A stretch of DNA of 64,000 nucleotides from Cecembia rubra (GTDB taxonomy: Bacteria > Bacteroidota > Bacteroidia > Cytophagales > Cyclobacteriaceae), in the NCBI RefSeq assembly GCF_003014575.1, contig NZ_PYGF01000001.1, forward strand, positions 62,001 through 126,000, in the 5' to 3' direction. The notes beneath the pieces were generated by a model that made no database searches, was not told the origin of the DNA, and saw only the letters and a program-made list of their open reading frames with translations. A program made the translations under genes and the position numbers. The first letter of the stretch is position 1. The number at the start of each line of letters is the position of its first letter. Positions 33,761 through 44,200 of the stretch are shown here, one piece after another.

Positions 33761-35170
33761 ATGCTTTTGCTTAAAATCCGTTTTCTGCTTTTACTAGTGC
33801 TTTTTTCTTTCAGCTTGGAATTAAAAAGCCAGTCTATCCAAAAGCCTAATCTGATAATCATCTTAACCGATGATCAAGGATATGCTGATGTTGGTTTTAA
33901 TGGAAGTATAGAGATTCCAACTCCAAACATTGATCGAATAGCTGAAAATGGAACTGTATTTTCATCAGGGTATGTGTCTTATGCAGTTTGTGGGCCAAGT
34001 AGAGCCGGTTTAATTACTGGCAGATATCAAGATAAATTTGGGTTTGGAGATAATCCATTATTTGCGCCTAACGATTCTACTATGGGCCTTCCGCTTACAG
34101 AACAGACTCTTGGAGATTACCTACAGTCAGCAAATTACAAAACTTCTATAATCGGAAAATGGCATTTAGGAGCCCATCAAGCACTACATCCTAATAAGAG
34201 AGGTTTTAACGAGTTTTATGGTTTTCTTGGTGGAGGTCACCAATACTTCCCAGAAAACTTGACTTTAAAAGATGAGTTTGAAGTTAGAACCGAATACGAA
34301 TCATACAGAACCAAGCTTTTAAAAAATCAAATTAGGGTAGAAGAAAATGAGTATCTGACAGACGCTTTTTCTAGAGAAGCGGTTTCCTTTATTCAAAGGA
34401 ATCATAAAGACCCATTCTTTTTATTTCTTTCTTATAATGCTCCACACGGTCCTTTACAAGCGACAGAAAAATATTTGAAAAGATTTCCAAATATTTCAAA
34501 TGAAAAAAGAAAAACGTATGCAGCCATGGTTTCAGCTGTGGATGATGGAGTGGGAGATATTTTGGATTTGTTGAGGGATTTAGGAATAGAAGATAATACT
34601 CTTATTTTTTTCCTTTCAGACAATGGGGGACCTACCGCAAATAATGCCTCTGACAACAAACCTTTAAGAGGTAAAAAAGGAGATTTTTTTGAAGGAGGAG
34701 TGAGGGTGCCTTTTGCTGTTCAATGGAAGGGAGTTATACCGGCAGGTCACACCTATGATCATCCCATTATTTCACTTGATATCTTCGGAACGATCGCAGG
34801 TGTGTTAGGCGCTCGAACCAAAAATGAATTGGATGGAGAGAATTTAATTCCTTTTCTAATAGGTGAAAACAAAAATGCACCACACGAAGCTTTATTTTGG
34901 AGAAATCACAAAGTTGATCGCTATGCAATCCGAACTGCTGACTTTAAAATGATAACTGAACCAAAGCAGCAATACTTATTTGATATCAAGTCTGATATTT
35001 CTGAAAAAAGAAATCTTTCCTTAAATAATCAATTTCAGCTAAATGATTTGACAGAAAAAATCAATAGCTGGAAAAGCTTTTTGAAAGATCCTCTTTTTAT
35101 GGGTTTGATGGAAGATGAGGCCTACTCAAAATTGAATCCTGATCGCTTTGGTAAAAAACCTAATGATTAA
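33761..35170 (+). CDS. Exported sulfatase (type I)
   Basis: I start at the ATG at 33761 (469 residues), which opens a signal peptide (ending ELKSQS); the frame extends upstream only to a TTG. Motifs: PNLIIILTDDQGYADVG, the formylglycine site CGPSRAGLITG, GKWHLG and FLSDNGG. It is clearly related to the sulfatase at 37992-39380 (both have the GGGH-x-YF/AGGHHYF stretch), so the two are paralogues in one subfamily. It leads a run of beta-helix, GH43 and two sulfatase genes. It removes sulfate from the glycan so that exo-enzymes can act. Confidence 0.93.
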   Translation: MLLLKIRFLLLLVLFSFSLELKSQSIQKPNLIIILTDDQGYADVGFNGSIEIPTPNIDRIAENGTVFSSGYVSYAVCGPSRAGLITGRYQDKFGFGDNPLFAPNDSTMGLPLTEQTLGDYLQSANYKTSIIGKWHLGAHQALHPNKRGFNEFYGFLGGGHQYFPENLTLKDEFEVRTEYESYRTKLLKNQIRVEENEYLTDAFSREAVSFIQRNHKDPFFLFLSYNAPHGPLQATEKYLKRFPNISNEKRKTYAAMVSAVDDGVGDILDLLRDLGIEDNTLIFFLSDNGGPTANNASDNKPLRGKKGDFFEGGVRVPFAVQWKGVIPAGHTYDHPIISLDIFGTIAGVLGARTKNELDGENLIPFLIGENKNAPHEALFWRNHKVDRYAIRTADFKMITEPKQQYLFDIKSDISEKRNLSLNNQFQLNDLTEKINSWKSFLKDPLFMGLMEDEAYSKLNPDRFGKKPND

Positions 35171-35195
35171 AAAATCTCAGTTCACATAATTATAT

Positions 35196-36836
35196 ATGAA
35201 GACAAAAGTTTCTGTATTTATTGTAATTCTTCTGTTATACTTCACCTACAGTACAGAAGCAATAGATTATTATTTCCATCCCAAAACTGGTAACGATCAA
35301 GCTAATGGGACCTCTGAAATGTCACCTTTTAAATCTTTGAAAAAATTAGGGGACTTGAATCTTGAGCCGGGTGATCGGGTACTATTGGCTGCTGGAGAAG
35401 AGTTTACCGAAACTTTATCAATCATCAATGTTCATGGAAGTTTTGAGTACTCTATCCTAATAGACTCTTATCAAAATAATGGAACCACCTCAAAAGGCAA
35501 AGCCATCATCAATGCCCAAGGTCTTTTGAATGGTCTCTTTGTATCCAACTCAAGTCATATCATCATTAGAAGTCTTGAGATTAGTGCAAATGGACCCTTA
35601 GAAGATATTGGCTATGGAGAAATGCGTGTAGGTGTAATGCTTTTAGGAATAGTAAATGAAAAGATTCAAAACATCCAATTGGAAGACTTGAATATAAAAA
35701 ATGTTTTCCATGAAAAAGAGGGTGTTAGTAGGTCTCAAGCAGAGGTACGGTCTGCTAATGGGACCCAAAAATATGGATGGGGGATCCGATTGGTTGCACA
35801 AGATAATTCAGAAATAGAGCAGATTGATATCAGGAATTCACGAATTGAAAATGTAAGTCACACCGGAATCAAACTAACAGGTACGCAAAAGCAGAATATT
35901 CGAAACATTCGGATCTATGATAATGAAGTAACCCGAACAGGCGGTCCGGGAATTCAAATGTCAGGTGTCAAGTTTGTCCATGTGAAAGGTAATGATGTGA
36001 GTTACTCTGGTAGTGAGGACGACTCTAGGAAATGGGGTAGGGGCTCAGGACTTTGGACTTGGTCAGCTTCTTATGTGATGATAGAGCATAATAGTTTTAC
36101 TTATGCCAATGGACCTGGAGATTCTGCAGGTGCCCATATTGATTATAATTGTGACAATGTTATCCTACAATACAATTTCAGTGCTGAAAATGCAGGTGGG
36201 TTCTGTGAGATTTTAGGAAATAACTACAATTGTGCCTATCGCTACAATATCAGTGTAAATGATGGTCACAGAATCAAAGGAGAAAACGGCGCATTTCAAG
36301 AAGGCAAAATATTTTGGCTAAGTGGATATCAAGGGGAACAAAAACCTAGAAAAGGTCCAATAAACTCTTATTTCTATAACAATACAATTTATGTCAAACC
36401 TGGCCAGACTTCAAAAATTGCGGTTGATAATGGTTCTAATGGTCTTTTGATTGTCAACAATATTTTCCATTTGGAGGGCCCTGTTGAGTTTGTTGCTGGA
36501 GACCAATACAAACCAGATGAGAGTAGTGGAGAAAAGAATTTGCAAAGGGTTCTTTTTGAAAATAACCTTTTTCTCCATTCAACCAACTGGCCGAAAAATA
36601 GCATGTTGAATGATCAAAAGCCTCTTTTTGGCTCCGCTAGATTTAAAAATGCTGGAGGTTTAGATCCACAGGATTATGTTCCTTTGGATGATGTAGTTAC
36701 TAAAGGCATTCCAATATCTTTTATCTCAGGAGATGACTTCGGCTTGATGTCTGGCCTGGAAATGATGGAGGATTTTCTAGGAAACCCAAATGATGCCAAC
36801 CCAAGTATTGGCGCCATAAAATTTATTAATAATTAA
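35196..36836 (+). CDS. Exported right-handed parallel beta-helix protein
   Basis: A 546-residue protein with a signal peptide (to ~residue 22). It opens YYFHPKTGNDQANGTSEMSPFKSL, the common start of Bacteroidota beta-helix proteins, and continues with short repeating turns (NIRIYDNEVT, FVHVKGNDVS, YVMIEHNSFT, NVILQYNFS) that fit a right-handed parallel beta-helix. Such folds are used by polysaccharide lyases and several hydrolase families. The sequence does not place it in a known family by eye. Position between sulfatases and GH43 suggests action on the galactan. Candidate for a new activity. Confidence 0.8.
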   Translation: MKTKVSVFIVILLLYFTYSTEAIDYYFHPKTGNDQANGTSEMSPFKSLKKLGDLNLEPGDRVLLAAGEEFTETLSIINVHGSFEYSILIDSYQNNGTTSKGKAIINAQGLLNGLFVSNSSHIIIRSLEISANGPLEDIGYGEMRVGVMLLGIVNEKIQNIQLEDLNIKNVFHEKEGVSRSQAEVRSANGTQKYGWGIRLVAQDNSEIEQIDIRNSRIENVSHTGIKLTGTQKQNIRNIRIYDNEVTRTGGPGIQMSGVKFVHVKGNDVSYSGSEDDSRKWGRGSGLWTWSASYVMIEHNSFTYANGPGDSAGAHIDYNCDNVILQYNFSAENAGGFCEILGNNYNCAYRYNISVNDGHRIKGENGAFQEGKIFWLSGYQGEQKPRKGPINSYFYNNTIYVKPGQTSKIAVDNGSNGLLIVNNIFHLEGPVEFVAGDQYKPDESSGEKNLQRVLFENNLFLHSTNWPKNSMLNDQKPLFGSARFKNAGGLDPQDYVPLDDVVTKGIPISFISGDDFGLMSGLEMMEDFLGNPNDANPSIGAIKFINN

Positions 36837-36849
36837 AAATAGCATACGA

Positions 36850-37986
36850 ATGAAAAAAATAATTGCATTAACGATTCTATCATTGACCTTCCTACTTGCT
36901 TGTCAAATGAAATACCAGAGTTTTTTCCCAGGTCAAGTATGGCTTGATGATCAAAATACACATATCAATGCACATGGTGGAGGTTTTTTAATTCATAATG
37001 ATAATTATTATTGGTTTGGAGAGCACAAGATTGCAGGTGAAGAAGGAAATAAAGCCCAAGTAGGCGTGGGAGTTTATTCATCTAAAGACCTTTATAATTG
37101 GAAGAATGAAGGCATCGCATTGGAAGTCCATGATGATCCCAATTCTCTTTTGGTAAAAGGTTGCATCATTGAAAGGCCAAAAGTGATTTATAATGAAAAG
37201 ACAAAGAAGTTTGTGATGTGGTTTCACCACGAACTCAAAGATAGAGGCTATGAAGCTGCTATGACAGGTCTAGCTATAAGCGACAATATCACAGGTCCTT
37301 ATACTTATATCAAAAGTTTCAATCCTCATGCTGGAATATGGCCAACGAATTACCCAGATAGTCTAAAATCATTGTCCGCTGATGTTGACAGTTATGTGAG
37401 ACCTTCCCCAGAATGGAAAGATGCTGTTAGGTTAGGGCTGTATTTGAGAAGAGATTTTGAAAAAGGTCAAATGGCACGAGATATGACCCTTTTTGTAGAT
37501 GACGATGGCAAAGCTTATCATGTACATTCTTCAGAAAATAACCAAACACTTCATGTAGCAGAATTGACTGATGACTATATGGATTTTTCTGGAAATTATA
37601 CCCGAGTACTTCATGGAGAGCAAAATGAAGCCCCTGCGATATTTAAAAAAGACGGAAAGTATTATATGTTTTCTTCCGGATTAACAGGTTGGAAACCAAA
37701 TCCAGGAAAATCTGCAGTAGCTGACCATCCCATGGGGCCATGGACTGCTTTAGGAAATATGTGTATAGGTACAGAGGATGAAATGAAGACTACCTTTTGG
37801 TCTCAAAGTACAGCCGTAATTCCAGTTATTGGCAAAAAAGATGCTTTTATTTTCGTAGGAGATAGATGGACACCTGATAATCCTATTGACGGAAGTTATA
37901 TTTTTCTTCCTGTTGAGTTTGAAGAACAAAAGCCAGTTTTGAGGTGGAGAGATAATTGGGACCTTACCTTTTTTGAAAAAAATTGA
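36850..37986 (+). CDS. GH43-like exo-hydrolase lipoprotein (galactanase type)
   Basis: A 378-residue lipoprotein (LLAC, Cys18) with a five-bladed propeller. The segment INAHGGGFLIHNDNYYWFGEHK, followed by GVGVYSSKDLYNW, is the signature of the GH43 branch that includes exo-beta-1,3-galactanases (GH43_24 and relatives such as GH43_34). Candidate acidic residues lie in ERPKVIYN and NEAPAIFKKDGKYYMF. It would trim galactose from chain ends in the periplasm. The next gene starts six bases after its stop, so they are translationally close. The subfamily is a reading by eye. Confidence 0.85.
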   Translation: MKKIIALTILSLTFLLACQMKYQSFFPGQVWLDDQNTHINAHGGGFLIHNDNYYWFGEHKIAGEEGNKAQVGVGVYSSKDLYNWKNEGIALEVHDDPNSLLVKGCIIERPKVIYNEKTKKFVMWFHHELKDRGYEAAMTGLAISDNITGPYTYIKSFNPHAGIWPTNYPDSLKSLSADVDSYVRPSPEWKDAVRLGLYLRRDFEKGQMARDMTLFVDDDGKAYHVHSSENNQTLHVAELTDDYMDFSGNYTRVLHGEQNEAPAIFKKDGKYYMFSSGLTGWKPNPGKSAVADHPMGPWTALGNMCIGTEDEMKTTFWSQSTAVIPVIGKKDAFIFVGDRWTPDNPIDGSYIFLPVEFEEQKPVLRWRDNWDLTFFEKN

Positions 37987-37991
37987 AATTT

Positions 37992-39380
37992 ATGAACAAA
38001 TTATTCATTTATATAGGGTTAGTTTTTTGCTTGGATGTTTCGGTTTTTGCCCAATCATCCAAGCCTAATTTCATTGTGATTCTTGCAGATGACTTGGGTT
38101 ATGCAGACCTGAGTTTGAATGGCAGTAAACAAATTCAAACCCCAAATATAGACGCCATAGCCAAAGGAGGAGTGAATTTCACACAGGCATATGTATCAGC
38201 ACCTGTATGTAGTCCATCTAGAGCAGGCTTGTTGACAGGGAAAAATCAAGTTAGTTTCGGGTATGATAATAACCTAGCATTTAATCAAAAGGGATTTGAT
38301 CCTGAATATGCTGGTCTCCCTATTGAACAAAAAACCATTGCAGATCGGTTGAAGGAAGCTGGTTATGTTTCTGGGATAATAGGTAAATGGCATCTTGGAT
38401 CAAATCCACAATTTCACCCAATAAATAGAGGCTTTGATGAATTTTGGGGATATTTGGCAGGGGGACATCATTATTTTAAATCAGAGAAGGAAGGACTAGG
38501 ATATTTAGCACCCTTGGAAAGTAATTATAAAACGCCTCAAGAAATCACATATCTTACTGATGACAAAGGTGATGAATGTATTAATTTCATCAAACGTCAC
38601 AAAGAACGTCCTTTTTTTCTATATGCTTCATTCAATGCTCCTCATGCACCCATGCATGCTACTGAAGAAGATTTAGCCTTGTTTTCTCACATTTCTGATA
38701 AGGATAGAAGGATTTATTTGGCTATGGTTCATCGACTTGATATCAATGTGGGTAGAATTGTCCAAACTTTGAAAGATGAAGGATTGATGGAAAACACGAT
38801 GATCGTTTTTTTAAGTGATAATGGTGGTCCAGTAGATCAAAATCACTCAAACAACGCACCTTTTAATGGTCAGAAAGGTATTTTGCTAGAAGGTGGTATC
38901 CGAGTCCCAATGATGATCCAATGGGATGGAACCCTGCCTCAAGGTGTTACTTATACACCAGCCGTTTCTGCATTAGACTTGATGCCAACAATCTTGGAAT
39001 CGGTAGGAATTAAAGTAGCAGAACAGGATAGTTTGGATGGTGTGAATCTAATTCCTTTTCTAAATGGAGAAAAACAAGGAAATCCCCACCAAACTTTAAA
39101 ATGGAAATTTACTGTGAGTGCTGGTATTCTAGAAGAAAATTGGAAACTAATTAGAATACCTGATAGATTACCTCTATTATTTGATATTTCAAAGGATATT
39201 TCAGAACAGCATAACTTAGTTTTACAATATCCTGAGGTAGCTGAAAGGCTTCTCCGTAAACTAGGCGATTGGGATTTGGCTTTGCCCCATCCCTTATTCT
39301 TAGAAGGTGCTGAATGGAAAGCCAAACAACGTGATCTTTATGATAAGACCTACCTGATTAGCCAACCTGAAAATAAGTAA
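37992..39380 (+). CDS. Exported sulfatase (type I)
   Basis: I start at the ATG at 37992 (462 residues); the frame extends to a TTG only three codons earlier. Signal peptide to ~residue 22 (VSVFAQS). Motifs: PNFIVILADDLGYADLS, formylglycine site CSPSRAGLLTG, GKWHLG, LAGGHHYF and FLSDNGG. Paralogue of the enzyme at 33761-35170. Having two close copies suggests two sulfate positions or two oligosaccharide contexts in the same substrate. Confidence 0.93.
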   Translation: MNKLFIYIGLVFCLDVSVFAQSSKPNFIVILADDLGYADLSLNGSKQIQTPNIDAIAKGGVNFTQAYVSAPVCSPSRAGLLTGKNQVSFGYDNNLAFNQKGFDPEYAGLPIEQKTIADRLKEAGYVSGIIGKWHLGSNPQFHPINRGFDEFWGYLAGGHHYFKSEKEGLGYLAPLESNYKTPQEITYLTDDKGDECINFIKRHKERPFFLYASFNAPHAPMHATEEDLALFSHISDKDRRIYLAMVHRLDINVGRIVQTLKDEGLMENTMIVFLSDNGGPVDQNHSNNAPFNGQKGILLEGGIRVPMMIQWDGTLPQGVTYTPAVSALDLMPTILESVGIKVAEQDSLDGVNLIPFLNGEKQGNPHQTLKWKFTVSAGILEENWKLIRIPDRLPLLFDISKDISEQHNLVLQYPEVAERLLRKLGDWDLALPHPLFLEGAEWKAKQRDLYDKTYLISQPENK

Positions 39381-39403
39381 TAGTCTAATAGAAAAATAAA
39401 CAT

Positions 39404-40960
39404 ATGCATATGACTAAAATATTGAATTTTCTTTTTCTCAGTTTATTGATGATTTTCTCGTGTCAATCCAAAGAAAGTGAAGAAATAACTGAGACTAAAA
39501 AACCCAATGTCTTGATCATTTATTTAGATGATTTAGGCTATGGAGACTTGAGTGCTTACGGGGCCACAGAAATCTATACGCCAAACATGGATAGACTCGC
39601 CAATGAAGGTCTCAAGTTTACCAATGCCTATGCCACCTCTGCTACATGTACACCTAGTAGATACGCAATATTAACAGGAAACTATCCATGGAGAAATGAC
39701 AATGCCAAAATACTTCCTGGTACTGCACCTTTATTGATTGAAACTGATGAAATGACGATTCCCAAAATGCTCAAAACCAAAGGGTATCATACTGGAGTCG
39801 TGGGTAAGTGGCATTTAGGTCTTGGAGATGGCTTTGTCGATTGGAATGAAAACATAAGCCCGGGACCAAATGAAGTGGGATTTGATTATGCTTACATCAT
39901 GGCTGCTACTCAAGATAGAGTACCTACGGTGTATATCAAGAATGGGAATGTTGTAGGTTTAGATAAAGAAGATCCAATTCTTGTTGATTATGATAATAAC
40001 TTCGAAGGTGAACCTACAGGAAAAAATAACCCTGAATTGCTCAAAATGATGTGGCATCATGGTCATAACAGCAGCATTGTCAATGGAATCCCAAGAATCG
40101 GTTACATGAAAGGTGGCGAAAGTGCCAAATGGGTGGACGAAGATATGGCTGACCATTTCCTACTAGAAGCCCAACAGTTTATCAAAGAAAAAAGCCGAGG
40201 AGAAAATCCATTTTTTCTTTATTATGCCATGCAGCAACCTCATGTGCCAAGAACACCACATCCAAGATTTGAAGGAAAATCAGGGATGGGACCTAGAGGA
40301 GATGTAATTTTAGAAGCGGATTGGTGTATTGGAGAAATCATGAAAACCTTAGAAGAAGAAGGGATTTTAGTAAATACTTTTATTATTTTTTCATCTGATA
40401 ATGGCCCTGTTCTAAATGATGGGTACAATGATAATGCTGTCGAAAAACTTGGTAAGCATAAGCCTTGGGGACCATTTAGAGGAGGCAAATATAGCTTATT
40501 TGAAGCAGGAACGAGAATGCCTTTTATGACCTATTGGAAAGGAACCATTCAGCCTGGAGTGTCTGAAGCCTTGGTTTCACAGCTTGATTTGTTGAATTCA
40601 TTATCAACTTTGGTGGGGAGTGATATCAAAACAGTAGATGGCGAGGATCTATTGGATGTGCTGTTAGGAACATCAAATGAGGGTAGAGCTGAAGTTATTT
40701 TGGAAGCAACGTCTAGAACAGCCTTGAGAAGTGGAGATTATATAATGATTCCCCCATACGATGGGCCTAAAGTAAATGAACTTGTTAATATAGAATTGGG
40801 AAATGATTCAGAATATCAGCTGTACAATCTTAAATCAGATCCTGGTCAGAAAAATAACCTTGCAAAATCTCAGCCTGATATTTTGAAAAAATTGATTGAA
40901 AGATTTGAGAAATTAAGAGGTAGTGAGTATAAAAAAATCCAACAATTGGAATTAAAATAA
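39404..40960 (+). CDS. Sulfatase lipoprotein (type I)
   Basis: A 518-residue sulfatase with a lipobox (IFSC, Cys20), so it is anchored in a membrane. Motifs: PNVLIIYLDDLGYGDLS, the formylglycine site CTPSRYAILTGNYPWR, GKWHLGLG and FSSDNGP. The CTPSRYA/YPWR form marks a different subfamily from the two preceding sulfatases, close to the classical arylsulfatase type. ATG codons at 39404 and 39410 are both possible. It ends the operon: a strong terminator follows at 40984. Confidence 0.93.
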   Translation: MHMTKILNFLFLSLLMIFSCQSKESEEITETKKPNVLIIYLDDLGYGDLSAYGATEIYTPNMDRLANEGLKFTNAYATSATCTPSRYAILTGNYPWRNDNAKILPGTAPLLIETDEMTIPKMLKTKGYHTGVVGKWHLGLGDGFVDWNENISPGPNEVGFDYAYIMAATQDRVPTVYIKNGNVVGLDKEDPILVDYDNNFEGEPTGKNNPELLKMMWHHGHNSSIVNGIPRIGYMKGGESAKWVDEDMADHFLLEAQQFIKEKSRGENPFFLYYAMQQPHVPRTPHPRFEGKSGMGPRGDVILEADWCIGEIMKTLEEEGILVNTFIIFSSDNGPVLNDGYNDNAVEKLGKHKPWGPFRGGKYSLFEAGTRMPFMTYWKGTIQPGVSEALVSQLDLLNSLSTLVGSDIKTVDGEDLLDVLLGTSNEGRAEVILEATSRTALRSGDYIMIPPYDGPKVNELVNIELGNDSEYQLYNLKSDPGQKNNLAKSQPDILKKLIERFEKLRGSEYKKIQQLELK

Positions 40961-40983
40961 GAGTATGAATTCATTGATCAAAT

Positions 40984-41016
40984 AAGGCTTGGAGAAATTT
41001 TCCAAGCCTTTATTTT
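40984..41016 (+). terminator. Terminator of the sulfatase operon
   Basis: Perfect 10-base stem AAGGCTTGGA (40984-40993) with TCCAAGCCTT (41001-41010), 7-base loop, then a T-rich run. It lies 23 bases after the last sulfatase stop and makes the GH128 gene its own unit. Confidence 0.85.
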
Positions 41017-41110
41017 TGAAACAACACATCATTTTTGTTGGAATCAATCCTGTCAGACTAACTATCTTTTGAAGCTTTCAGTTTTTATCCAAATCAATTC
41101 AAAAAGATTT

Positions 41111-41170
41111 TTTACCCCTTCGTTTTGAATGATATAGCCCCCCAAAACGCGGATTTACGAGGTAATTTAG
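41111..41170 (+). promoter_or_regulatory. Candidate HTCS operator and -7 box before the GH128 gene (site C)
   Basis: TTTACCCCTTCG followed by TTTGAATGATAT (41124-41135) matches sites A and B with one extra base in the middle. The first half-site is weak here. TGAT (41130) is again 33 bases before a -7-like box, TAATTTAG (41163-41170). Confidence 0.6.
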
Positions 41171-41215
41171 AGCTTGATTTTTATCAAAACAATTAATAGT
41201 AAACCAAAAAATATC

Positions 41216-44200
41216 ATGAAACAAATTTACAAAAAGGTAATGTCAGCCTTCCTTTTGGTTCTGGGATTTTCCCTAATGATACCATCAGAAGTACTCGCAT
41301 TACAAGGAAACTCTAATCCCTGCCCTTCCAACAAATACCTTTATTGGGTAGGGGATGTGAACAATGATTTCTTTAATGAATTGAATTGGAGAGAGGCAGT
41401 ACAGACTCCATCGATACCTATTCCTCCTGGTCAAATTGGAGAACTCGGACAGTCAGCCAAGCCTGAATGCTTGCCAGGAGCTAATAAAAATCCGAATGTA
41501 ATATGCCTCAGTGAGCATGACCCCGATAAAGATAAAACACCAGCAATTGGTACCTTATCTCCGGGGCAACCAATAGCCTTCAATCTATATATTGAAAATG
41601 CTGAAGTGATAGCATCTGGTGATATTAAATTTGGATGCTTGGATATTGGATTGACATTGAATGCCGCTACGCTAAAATCATCCTCTACTATCTCTCAAGG
41701 AGTTATTAGTCTAGGCAATGAAAGTACCCTGAAAATTTCTACAACTACCATTTCTCCCTTGACTGAGTTCGACTTTTTGGATGCAGCATCCTGGATCTAT
41801 TGGGATGGGATCACTCCTGATAAACTTGGAAATGCGTTAGACAATAAAATAACTATCAATGGACTAGAAACATCGTTGGGTGCTGGCTATAGAATTAATC
41901 AATATTATCAAAAAGGCTCTTTGATTAGGCCCATTGATCGGTCTTACTTCCCTCTTGAAGTATTTAGTTCTTTAAGTTTTGAAGGAGTTTCTGCTAAAAT
42001 ATCTGAAGATTTAATTTATCGTGGATCAGCAATTCCACTTGGTGATAATTTAGTAAACTCTTTTATTCTCAAACGTGGGTTTATGGTAACTTTTGCAATT
42101 AACACGAATGGAACAGGCAAAAGTAAAGTTTATATAGCCTCAGAAAAAGATATGGAGATTGATGCTCTTCCAATTGCTTTACAGGGGAATGTAAGCTTTA
42201 TTCGAGTAGTTCCTTGGAATTGGGTAACCAAAAAAGGAACAGGGAAAATCCATGAACAAATAGATGCAGGTTGGTTTTACAATTGGAATTTGAATGAAAA
42301 AGCAAAGCCCAATTATGATTATGTCCCGATGGCTTGGGGAGCAAGTGGTACCTTTCCTGCAAATATTGACCAAATGATAGGGTTAAAAACCACAACTCAT
42401 ATTTTAGGGTTTAACGAATCAGATAATTGCTTTGGACAATCAGGGCAATTCAATAATTTGTGTGATCCTGAGGTAGCTGTTGCTTATTTTGAAAATCTTA
42501 TGGGTACAGGGGTTCGATTAGGTTCACCAGCACCAAGGGAAAATGGACCGACAACATGGCTACTTGAATTTAATCGAATAGCAAAAGAAAGGGATGTAAG
42601 ATTCGATTTCTTAGCTGTTCACTGGTATGATTATGGTAGTAATCCAAATAACACACCTAATGCGAATCCAGAAGCAATTTTTAATAGGTTCAAAAACTAC
42701 CTGACAAATGTCTATAATATTTATCAACTTCCTATTTGGATTACTGAGTTTAATGCTAACGAAAATAGAAGTACAGCGATTCAAGAAGAATTCCTGAAGT
42801 TGGCTTTACCTTATCTAGAAAGTCTTGATTATGTTGAGCGATACGCATATTTTCCTCCTAATCCCGATCTTGCCGATCCTGCAAATAATCCAGAAACTTC
42901 AGAGTATACAGATGAAAATGGAAATTTAACCTCAATTGGAGAATTATTTCTTGCTCTTGAATCAAATCCTTCTATACCAATGGATACCTACGCTTCACCA
43001 AATAATCTGGAGGGTTTGGATTTACCATTTGTCCCGAAACCTGTCAATTCGTTCGCTTTTGAAGCTGAATGTGGAGATTATTTAGGAAGCAAGTGGAATG
43101 TAATCCAAGATGAGAATGCATCCAATGGATATTATATCAGAGGAAATGTAAATAATGAAGGTGAAAGTCCTATTGCCCAACAGATTCATTTTGAATTTGA
43201 TTTAGACTCTGAAAGTGCTGATCAATATCGAGTTTGGATAAGAGCCAGAAATATGGGCGGAAATGGATCTATCAGAATTGCGGTCAATGGAAATGAACTC
43301 AGTCAAGTAATTCCATTTGTAGCCTCTTCATTTACTTGGTTCCAAATTCCACGGTTTTATGATTTGGGAGAAGGAAGGCACAGGTTAACTATTGAATTCC
43401 CTAATTCTAATATTTTGTTAGATCAGGTTGCATTCACATCAGGTCCGGCAGATTTCGATTTGTTTTTAAATGAACCAGGTTTCTGCATTCCAGATTCTTT
43501 TACTTGGGGATTGGTAAAGACGGATTTCGCTGATTTTTTTGAAGCAGAAAATGGAAATATCGGTGCAGCTTGGGAAATAAAAAGTGCTGATAGGGCCATT
43601 AACGGCAAGTTTGTCACTTCTACTTCAGCACAACAAAGCAGTATTGTCCCTCCAGGAAGTGATGGTTTCCTAACTTATCAAATAACAGTAGAAGAAGCTG
43701 ACGAATATGAATTTTGGGCAAAAATTCAGGCCTTCGATGAGGAAGAGTATAGTCTTTGGATTTCAGTAGATGGTGAACCTTTCAGAAAGTGGCAGAATTT
43801 AGGAAATCCACTTTTTGAATGGTATTGGAAGAAGTTTCATCATAGTTACAACGAAGAAGATCGAAAATTTAGCTATTTCCTAACTGCCGGAAACCATGAA
43901 GTAAGAATAGGCTATGCTAGTGGAAATGTATCTATTGATAGGATAGCAGTTGCTAGTAAAGGTAAACTACCTGAGAAAATTGATCCTAATGTACTTCTTA
44001 TCCAAGAACGTCTTGAATTTGAAGCGGAGTTTGCAACAATTTTAGGGAATGCAGTTATTCAAGGTTGTGAATTAGCATCAGAAGGTCAATATGTAAATAT
44101 GGGAAATAATAATTCAAATGGAGTTAGGTTTGGGGAGGTTATTGCACCTGAATCAGGACTATATGAATTAAATATAGTTTATTACAGTAAAGTAGCTAGA

